Of a DNA stretch of 17,517 nt, positions 12,684 through 17,517 are shown piece after piece (the stretch's first letter is position 1; each line of letters starts with the position of its first letter). The notes below the pieces were generated by a model. It made no database searches and was not told the origin of the DNA. It worked only from the letters and a program-made list of their open reading frames with translations. This DNA comes from VRUE01 sp036265675 (GTDB taxonomy: Bacteria; Actinomycetota; Thermoleophilia; Solirubrobacterales; 70-9): contig DATAOP010000001.1 in the NCBI GenBank assembly GCA_036265675.1, positions 1 to 17,517 on the forward strand, read 5' to 3'. The position numbers and the translations under genes are program-made.

Positions 12684-13337
12684 CTACTGAGCGGCGGCCG
12701 CGCCCGCGACGGCGCTGCCGCGGATGAGCGGCCTGATCAGGGGCGGCGCCTGCGGCATTTCGTCGTCGGTGGCGCTCTCGACCGTGAATCCCGCGGCCTC
12801 GATGCCGGTCAGCGTGTCGCGGTTGCAGTGGCAGCCGTCGGCAAAGAACTTCCAGGGCCCGTGGAGGCGGTCCTGCCAGCGCGCCACGCCGGGGTCGTCG
12901 GCGCGAACGTGCTCGACGAACAGGAGCTTGCCGCCCGGCTTCAGGATCCGCGCGGTCTCGGCCAGCGCCGCGGCCTGGTCGGGGACCGTGCAGAGCACCA
13001 GCGTGTAGATGGCGGTGTCGAAGCTCGCGTCCTCGAACGGCAGCCGTTCGGCGGGCGCCTCGACGACCTCAGCGTCGATTCCCGCCTCGGAAACCCGCGG
13101 CCGCAGGCGCTTGACCATGTGCGGGTCGGGCTCGGCCAGCACCAGCTCGGTGACCGCGTCGGGATACAGCCCGAGGTTGGCGCCGGTGCCGCCGCCGATG
13201 TCGATCGTGCGCCCGCTCGCGGCAGCGAGCGTCTCACGCCGCATCTCGCGCAGCCCCGCTTCCTCGGTCTTCTTCGTGAGCCGGTCGTAGAGGGCGGAGA
13301 ACGCCCGCCCCCAGGTCGCGTCGTAGATACGTCCCAT
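12684..13337 (-). CDS. METTL7-like class I methyltransferase
   Basis: A 217-residue SAM-dependent methyltransferase. Motif I is DIGGGTGAN (46-54), the ribose-binding acidic residue is in LAEPDPHM (67-74), then TLVLCTVPD and LKPGGKLLFVEHV. Its C-terminal half contains WQDRLHGPW, FADGCHCNRDT and APPLIRPLIRGSA, which match the pattern of animal METTL7A/B (TMT1A/B) alkyl-thiol methyltransferases (WQ...P.W....DGC..R...RP.I.G.A). The bacterial substrate is unknown; a thiol or lipid-linked substrate is inference. AAAGGAG lies 6 nt before the ATG at 13337. The gene follows the SDR by 57 nt, with a short near-palindrome CGATT-GCGCG-AATCG (13368-13382) in that gap. Confidence 0.85.
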   Translation of the reverse strand: MGRIYDATWGRAFSALYDRLTKKTEEAGLREMRRETLAAASGRTIDIGGGTGANLGLYPDAVTELVLAEPDPHMVKRLRPRVSEAGIDAEVVEAPAERLPFEDASFDTAIYTLVLCTVPDQAAALAETARILKPGGKLLFVEHVRADDPGVARWQDRLHGPWKFFADGCHCNRDTLTGIEAAGFTVESATDDEMPQAPPLIRPLIRGSAVAGAAAAQ

Positions 13338-13343
13338 GGATCG

Positions 13344-13350
13344 CTCCTTT
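13344..13350 (-). promoter_or_regulatory. Shine-Dalgarno of the METTL7-like gene
   Basis: AAAGGAG on the minus strand, 6 nt before the ATG at 13337, fixes that start. Confidence 0.6.
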
Positions 13351-13394
13351 CGGGAAGAGACTACGTGCGATTGCGCGAATCGTTCAATCCATGC

Positions 13395-14297
13395 TCAGGC
13401 CGCGTCGCGCTGCGCCGGCGCCGGCTCGGCGGCGTCGGTCTCGGAAGCGCCGCCCTCGGCGCGGCTCGCGGCCGCCCGATCCTCGTAGGCACGGCGACTG
13501 CTCGGGTCCGAGATCTCCATCACCTTGTTGACGCCCATCCAGCGCTGAACCGCCTCGCGGGCGCGGCGCGGGATCAGCGCGCCCATCACCAACGTCGCCT
13601 GCAGCGAGCGCGGGACGAAGGCATCGAAGCGGTTGAGCTCGAGCGCGTCGATGATCTCCTCGGCGACGTCCTCGGGCTGTACTTCTTTGACGCCCCAGCT
13701 CGAGGAGAGGCCTTCGGTCAGCGCGGTGTTGACGAGGACCGGCATCACGACCGAGACGTCGACTCCGGAGCCGAGCAGCTCCTGCCGGATCGCCTCCGAG
13801 AGCCCGACCACTCCGTGCTTGGTGGCAACGTAGGTGGCGATGCCCGGAACGCCGACCTTGCCGGCCGAGGAGGCGACGTTGACGATGTGGCCGGTTCCCC
13901 TCGGCCGCATCCGCTCGATCGCGATCTGGGAGCCGACGATGACGCCGTAGAGGTTGATGTCGAGCTGGCGGCGAATCGAGTCATCGCCCTCCTCGACGAA
14001 CTCGGTCACCGGCATGATCCCGGCGTTGTTGATCAGGACGTCGATCGGGCCGAGCTGGCGCTCCGCCTCGTCGACGAAGGCCGTGAACGAGGAGCGATCG
14101 GTGACGTCGAGCGGCAGCGCGACGACGCCGCCCCCGAGCGAGCCGGCGGCCTCCTCGGCCAGACCGGCATCGAGGTCGCCGATCGCGACCCGGCACCCCT
14201 TGCGGACCAGAGCCGCCGCGGTTGCCTTGCCGATCCCGCGCGCACCGCCGGTGATCGCCACCACCTTCCCGTTCAGTGACCGCCGCTCCTTTGCCAT
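13395..14297 (-). CDS. Short-chain dehydrogenase/reductase (SDR family)
   Basis: A 300-residue NAD(P)-dependent oxidoreductase. The cofactor loop is TGGARGIG (16-23), Asp41 in IGDLDAG suggests NAD preference, NNAG is at 90-93, and the catalytic triad is Ser143/144 in NVASSAG, Tyr156 and Lys160 in YVATK. A 50-residue Ala/Glu-rich tail with low complexity follows the domain. The start is ATG at 14297, chosen because GAGGAGGT precedes it by 4 nt and the protein then begins MAKERRSLNGKVVAITGG; the frame is open to 14477 but that extension overlaps the thiolase gene. It follows the thiolase by 25 nt, which suggests a hydroxyacyl, steroid or fatty-acid ketone/alcohol substrate in the same pathway. 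Confidence 0.9.
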   Translation of the reverse strand: MAKERRSLNGKVVAITGGARGIGKATAAALVRKGCRVAIGDLDAGLAEEAAGSLGGGVVALPLDVTDRSSFTAFVDEAERQLGPIDVLINNAGIMPVTEFVEEGDDSIRRQLDINLYGVIVGSQIAIERMRPRGTGHIVNVASSAGKVGVPGIATYVATKHGVVGLSEAIRQELLGSGVDVSVVMPVLVNTALTEGLSSSWGVKEVQPEDVAEEIIDALELNRFDAFVPRSLQATLVMGALIPRRAREAVQRWMGVNKVMEISDPSSRRAYEDRAAASRAEGGASETDAAEPAPAQRDAA

Positions 14298-14301
14298 CCT
14301 G

Positions 14302-14309
14302 ACCTCCTC
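14302..14309 (-). promoter_or_regulatory. Shine-Dalgarno of the SDR gene
   Basis: GAGGAGGT on the minus strand, 4 nt before the ATG at 14297. It supports this start over upstream in-frame starts inside the thiolase gene. Confidence 0.65.
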
Positions 14310-14322
14310 GATTCGGCGTCCC

Positions 14323-15516
14323 TCAGGACGCCGGCTTGTAGACGGTGACCACGGCGGCGCCGCCGAGGCCGATGTTGTGCTGCAGGGCCACCTTGGCCCC
14401 GTCAACCTGGCGCCTGTCGGCTTCGCCGCGAAGCTGCCAGGTGAGCTCCGAGCACTGCGCGAGCCCGGTCGCTCCAAGTGGGTGCCCCTTCGAGATCAGA
14501 CCGCCGGAGGGGTTGACGACGACCTCGCCGCCGTAGGTGGTCGCTTCCTCCTCGACCAACCTGTGACCCTCCCCCTCCCCCGCGAAGCCGAGCGCTTCGT
14601 AGGTGATCAGCTCGTTGGCGCTGAAACAGTCGTGCAGCTCGCAGACGTCGACCTCCTCCGGGCCCACCCCGGCCTCGGCATAGGCCTGCTCGGCCGCGGT
14701 CTTCGACATGTCGGAACCGACGATCTTCATGCAGTCGGTGTCCGCGGCGAAGGTCGAGGAGAGGTCGGTGATCATCGACTGGCCGACGATCTCGATCGCC
14801 TGCCCCCAGAGGTCGTGCGAGTCGACATAACTCTCGGAGGCGACGATCGCGCAGGCCGAGCCGTCCGAGGTCGGCGAGCACTGGAGCTTGGTCAGCGGGT
14901 CGTGGATCATCTTCGCCGCCTTGATGTCCTCGATCGTGTACTCGTCCTGGAACTGGGCGTAGGGGTTGTTGACCGAGTGCTTGTGGTTCTTCCACCCGAT
15001 CCAGGCGTAGTGGTCCGGATTCGACCCGTACTTCTCCATGTGGTCGCGGCCGGCGTTGCCGAACATCTGCGGCGCCGGCGGCGACTGCTCGGGGTCGCGG
15101 ATCTCGAACATCCGCATCGCGTGCTTGTCGAGGGCGTTGGTGCGATCGGTGTACTTGACGCCCAGAGAGCCCGGCTCCATCTTCTCGAAGCCGACCGCGA
15201 GCGCGCACTCGGCGAGGCCGCCCTTGACCGCCTGGCGGGCGAGGAACAGCGCCGAGGACCCGGTCGAGCAGTTGTTGTTGACGTTGACGACCGGGATCCC
15301 GGTCAGGCCCAGCTGGTAGAGCGCCCGCTGGCCGTAGGTCGAGTCGCCGTAGCAGTAGCCCGCGAAGGCCTGCTCGACGTCCTCGTATGGGATTCCGGCG
15401 TCCGACAGCGCTTTCTCCCCCGCCTCCTTGGCCCAATCCGGGTAATCGCCCTCCTTGGTGCCGGGCTTCTCGAACTTGGTCATCCCGACCCCGATCACGA
15501 ACGTGCGGTTGCTCAA
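14323..15516 (-). CDS. SCP-x-type thiolase / lipid-transfer protein
   Basis: A 397-residue thiolase-superfamily protein of the sterol-carrier-protein-x subgroup, which cleaves or forms beta-ketoacyl-CoA (or, in bacteria, often acts in sterol and fatty-acid side-chain breakdown). The nucleophile is Cys83 in NNNCSTGSS. His295 lies in VCELHDCFSANEL and His345 in SKGHPLGATG. The C-terminal loop reads QHNIGLGG, with His380 in place of the second Cys of classical thiolases, as in the SCP-x branch. The start is TTG at 15516: AGGGAG is 5 nt upstream and the translation MSNRTFVIGVGMTKF matches the conserved first strand, which the next ATG would delete. It leads a minus-strand unit with the SDR. Confidence 0.9.
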   Translation of the reverse strand: MSNRTFVIGVGMTKFEKPGTKEGDYPDWAKEAGEKALSDAGIPYEDVEQAFAGYCYGDSTYGQRALYQLGLTGIPVVNVNNNCSTGSSALFLARQAVKGGLAECALAVGFEKMEPGSLGVKYTDRTNALDKHAMRMFEIRDPEQSPPAPQMFGNAGRDHMEKYGSNPDHYAWIGWKNHKHSVNNPYAQFQDEYTIEDIKAAKMIHDPLTKLQCSPTSDGSACAIVASESYVDSHDLWGQAIEIVGQSMITDLSSTFAADTDCMKIVGSDMSKTAAEQAYAEAGVGPEEVDVCELHDCFSANELITYEALGFAGEGEGHRLVEEEATTYGGEVVVNPSGGLISKGHPLGATGLAQCSELTWQLRGEADRRQVDGAKVALQHNIGLGGAAVVTVYKPAS

Positions 15517-15521
15517 AGTGA

Positions 15522-15527
15522 CTCCCT
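15522..15527 (-). promoter_or_regulatory. Shine-Dalgarno of the thiolase gene
   Basis: AGGGAG on the minus strand, 5 nt before the TTG at 15516, supports this rare start codon. Confidence 0.6.
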
Positions 15528-15536
15528 AAAGCTGAT

Positions 15537-15559
15537 TGGCTGGTCAGCCAGGAAATTTA
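15537..15559 (-). promoter_or_regulatory. Putative promoter and operator of the thiolase unit
   Basis: A perfect inverted repeat TGGCTG-GT-CAGCCA (15537-15550) lies in the 60-nt gap before the thiolase. On the minus strand a TAAATT -10-like box (15554-15559) precedes it, so the repeat would cover the transcription start. Short palindromes at this place are typical of TetR-type repressors of lipid catabolism. The regulator is not in this window. Confidence 0.4.
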
Positions 15560-15576
15560 CAGAGTTGAGCGGATCG

Positions 15577-16620
15577 TCAGCGTAAGCGGAGCCGGTGCGT
15601 CCAGCTCACGAACCGGCCCCAGCCCGAATCGACCCCCGCCGGGCTTGGCCAGAGGAGGAAGATGACGAGGGTGATCGCGATCCCGATCGCGGTCGCAGCG
15701 CCCCGCTCCTCGGCATCGAGCAGCGCCGGGTCGCCGAGGGTGTCGGCCAGCAGCACCGCGAAGCTGGTGACCGCGGTGGTGAACAGCGCGTACTGAACAG
15801 GGAGCATCCCGTAGGCGAATCCGGCGGAGATCGTCAGCGCGATCGCGATCGCGATCCCGTCGCCGGCCAGCCACTCCGAGACCGCGGTCGCGATCACCAG
15901 GCCGGCCACGGTCCCGACCGCACGCAGCACCAGACGGTCGAAGGTCGTGTCGTAGTCGGGCCGGAGGACGAAGAGGACGGTCAGCGGAATCCAGAAGCCG
16001 TGCTCTTCGATCCCGATCAGCCAGTAGGCGGCGACGGCCGCCCCGAGCGCGAGGCCGAGCCGGAGGCCGTGCTGGAAGCTCTGCGAGCGCGGGGTCAGGT
16101 TGGCGCGGAGGGCGGCGACCGCCTTTGATGTGCTCCAGCGGTCCTCGAGACTGTCGGCAGCGCGTTCGCCTGCCGCGTAGACGATCAGCGAGAACGTCGC
16201 CTGCGCAAGCCCTCCCAGGGTCCCGAAGAGGAGCGCCTCCGGAGCGTCCGCGGCGCTGATCGGAAGGCCCTGTGTGATCAGCAGCGAGAGCGCGACGTTG
16301 AGACCGGCAATCGCAAACCGCAGCGAAACCGCCGAGCAGTAGCCGGCAATGACGCCGACGATCGCCAGCGAGGCCACCGCCAGCGGCGCCGAGTTCGCGG
16401 TCAGGGCTCCGAGCGCCGCGCCGAGCCCGATCAGCGGCGCCACCGCTGCCTGCCAGGCGGAGCGGGCCAGCGCTGGCCCGTCCATAGCGACGAAGCCGGC
16501 CAGCAGGGCGCCGGTCGCGATCCCGCCCCCCGAGTCCAGTTCGAGGCCGAGCTCGAGCAGGAGGAGGACGCCGATCGGGACCGAGAGCAGCAGCCCGCGA
16601 CGGATCGCGGGCCCGGGCAC
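15577..16620 (-). CDS. FUSC family membrane protein (aromatic acid exporter-like)
   Basis: A 347-residue polytopic inner-membrane protein. About five hydrophobic segments in the first 150 residues are followed by a soluble stretch (ERAADSLEDRWSTSKAVAALRANLT), then a second membrane block. The second block carries the FUSC signature RLGLALGAAVAAYWLIGIE...FWIPLTVLFVLRPDYDTTFDR...RAVGTVAGLV. FUSC proteins are linked to efflux of fusaric acid, p-hydroxybenzoate and other aromatic acids; the substrate here is unknown. The start is GTG at 16620 and I see no good Shine-Dalgarno sequence. It follows the FMN reductase by 37 nt in the same direction, so the two may be co-transcribed. Confidence 0.82.
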   Translation of the reverse strand: MPGPAIRRGLLLSVPIGVLLLLELGLELDSGGGIATGALLAGFVAMDGPALARSAWQAAVAPLIGLGAALGALTANSAPLAVASLAIVGVIAGYCSAVSLRFAIAGLNVALSLLITQGLPISAADAPEALLFGTLGGLAQATFSLIVYAAGERAADSLEDRWSTSKAVAALRANLTPRSQSFQHGLRLGLALGAAVAAYWLIGIEEHGFWIPLTVLFVLRPDYDTTFDRLVLRAVGTVAGLVIATAVSEWLAGDGIAIAIALTISAGFAYGMLPVQYALFTTAVTSFAVLLADTLGDPALLDAEERGAATAIGIAITLVIFLLWPSPAGVDSGWGRFVSWTHRLRLR

Positions 16621-16657
16621 CGCCGGCCCGATCGCGAAGAGCGGCGGTGCCTGGGTC

Positions 16658-17341
16658 TCAGCCGACGTGGCCAGCGGGCATCCGGTCGTCGTGGCCGCGG
16701 CACTCGTCCGGCTGCCAGCCCGGGACGGTGTTGCCTTCGGGCGGGATCGGATGCTCCTTCAGGATCCGCGCAAGGTGGGTGACGTTGTGGGCCATCCACT
16801 TCGCCGTCTTCTGCGTGTAGGGGTGGTCCGCGCCGCCCGCCTCGAGGAACGAGGGGCCGGGCCCGGCGTTGCCGACCCAGTAGGTGTCGGCGTTCGGCGG
16901 GACCGCGCAGCCGAGGTGGGTGAGGTTGAACAGGATCGACTCCGCGCAGCAGTGGGCGCCGTCCTCGTTGCCTGTCACGACGACGCCGCCGACCGTGTTG
17001 TAGAGCGGGTACTGGCCGACGTCGTTGGTCGTGTTGTAGGTCCCGTCGAGGCGCTCGATCACCATCTGGCAGACGCTGTTGCGGACCCCGAACCAGATCG
17101 AGGTCGCGATGATCAGGATGTCGGTGGCGAGGACCTTCTCGAGGATCCGAGGCCATTCGTCGCCGTCGCCCATGTCGGAGACGACCCCGAACGGGATCCT
17201 GTAGTCGGCCGGACGGAGCGTCTCGTGCCCGACGCCGAGCTCGTCGAAATGACTTGTGACGATGTCGATCAGGCCTTGCGTGTTGGAGGGCTCGGGGGAC
17301 TTCTTCAGGGTGCAGTTGAGAACCAGCGCGTTGAGTTCCAT
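16658..17341 (-). CDS. Flavodoxin-like NADPH-dependent FMN reductase family protein
   Basis: A 227-residue flavoprotein of the NADPH-dependent FMN reductase/flavodoxin superfamily. The FMN phosphate loop is LNCTLKKSPEPSNTQ (8-22), followed by TDILIIATSIWFGVRNSVCQMVIERLDG (73-100), which matches the FMN isoalloxazine-contact loop, and GGVVVTGNEDGAHCCAES (118-135) for the second contact. The rest (WMAHNVTHLARIL) is a C-terminal helix. Substrate unknown; quinone or nitro-compound reduction is common in the family. The start is ATG at 17341; GGGAG lies about 13 nt upstream, too far to be a strong Shine-Dalgarno. It faces ccdA across a 63-nt divergent gap. Confidence 0.86.
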   Translation of the reverse strand: MELNALVLNCTLKKSPEPSNTQGLIDIVTSHFDELGVGHETLRPADYRIPFGVVSDMGDGDEWPRILEKVLATDILIIATSIWFGVRNSVCQMVIERLDGTYNTTNDVGQYPLYNTVGGVVVTGNEDGAHCCAESILFNLTHLGCAVPPNADTYWVGNAGPGPSFLEAGGADHPYTQKTAKWMAHNVTHLARILKEHPIPPEGNTVPGWQPDECRGHDDRMPAGHVG

Positions 17342-17390
17342 GAGGCGGCAGTCTCTCCCGCGGCCGGGCCTATTTCAACTCCGCCGCAAG

Positions 17391-17396
17391 TACCCT
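17391..17396 (+). promoter_or_regulatory. TACCCT -10-like box before ccdA
   Basis: TACCCT (pattern TAnnnT) lies 8 nt before the GTG at 17405. It resembles the TAGGCT boxes in spacing but not in the middle bases. Confidence 0.3.
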
Positions 17397-17404
17397 TAGG
17401 GGTC

Positions 17405-17517
17405 GTGTTCATCGCCGATGTCAGCAGCGATCCCACCGCAGGAGTCGGGATCCTCGCGGCGCTCGCGGCCGGGATCGTCTCCTTCCTCTCGCCCTGCGTG
17501 CTGCCGCTCGTGCCGGG
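17405..17517 (+). CDS. ccdA: CcdA-type thiol-reductant transporter, N-terminal fragment
   Basis: Only the first 37 residues are in the window. The translation VFIADVSSDPTAGVGILAALAAGIVSFLSPCVLPLVP contains the family signature LSPCVLPL in the first membrane segment; that Cys is one of the two redox cysteines that carry electrons from cytoplasmic thioredoxin across the membrane for cytochrome c maturation or DsbD-like reduction. The start is GTG at 17405. The gene continues beyond the right edge. A full DsbD cannot be excluded, but the short N-terminus before the first helix favours CcdA. Confidence 0.85.
   Translation, partial: MFIADVSSDPTAGVGILAALAAGIVSFLSPCVLPLVP

Noticed and set aside
13368..13382. 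CGATT-GCGCG-AATCG near-palindrome before the METTL7-like gene
   Set aside because: Only 5-bp arms with an odd centre in GC-rich sequence and no adjacent promoter box; not enough to call an operator.
14298..14477. Upstream extension of the SDR
   Set aside because: It overlaps the thiolase C-terminus, and the GAGGAGGT site fits the ATG at 14297.
12624..15585. Two long plus-strand open frames (to 14279 and from 13954) opposite the methyltransferase, SDR and thiolase genes
   Set aside because: Well-recognised enzymes lie on the minus strand. The plus-strand translations are typical GC shadows rich in Arg, Val and Gly.

Overview
The window is a very GC-rich, almost fully coding chromosomal stretch. 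No gap between genes exceeds about 65 bases, and I see no tRNA, rRNA, CRISPR array or insertion sequence. The gene content points to a high-GC Gram-positive actinobacterium. It includes a MurT/GatD lipid II amidation pair, a VKOR plus membrane-anchored DsbA oxidation pair, many GTG/TTG starts, and a Sec-secreted RTX protein with repeated 'ECxLDGxxFxxCTSP' Ig-like modules. The last type is familiar from Thermoleophilia (Solirubrobacter-like bacteria). That class assignment is inference; no marker gene settles it.

Layout. (1) 1-1197, plus: the end of the ribosome-associated GTPase gene hflX, then dut (dUTPase). (2) 8708 down to 1194, minus: a class I methyltransferase; a diacylglycerol-kinase-family lipid kinase; murT; a second methyltransferase; gatD; and a large secreted RTX/Ig-like repeat protein whose stop codon interlocks with that of dut. 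From the kinase to gatD the genes are 1 nt apart or overlap, so this is probably one translationally coupled cell-envelope operon. (3) 8741-12338, plus: an extracytoplasmic folding and redox block with a membrane-anchored cyclophilin, a BCP-type peroxiredoxin, an alpha/beta hydrolase, a PRC-barrel protein, VKOR, and a DsbA-like thioredoxin. VKOR reoxidises DsbA, and DsbA makes disulfides in exported proteins. The cysteine pairs in the secreted Ig-like protein are plausible substrates. (4) 15516 down to 12403, minus: an SCP-x-type thiolase, a short-chain dehydrogenase, a METTL7-like methyltransferase and a conserved-looking 79-residue protein. This looks like a lipid or CoA-thioester metabolic unit. 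(5) 17341 down to 15577, minus: a flavodoxin-like FMN reductase and a FUSC-type membrane protein. (6) 17405-end, plus: the start of ccdA, a thiol-reductant transporter.

The most unusual signals are regulatory and organisational. At least six genes (dut, lipid kinase, cyclophilin, peroxiredoxin, PRC-barrel, VKOR) carry a TAGGCT/TAGGAT hexamer 6-9 nt before the start codon and no Shine-Dalgarno sequence. This is the geometry of a -10 box driving leaderless or nearly leaderless mRNAs. In two of them the TAG of the hexamer is also the stop codon of the preceding gene. The other class of genes (gatD, SDR, METTL7-like, thiolase, 79-aa) has clear Shine-Dalgarno sequences. The second notable feature is a methyltransferase gene lodged, with overlaps on both sides, between murT and gatD, whose products normally form one enzyme and whose genes are usually adjacent. 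No clearly novel defence or mobile system is visible.
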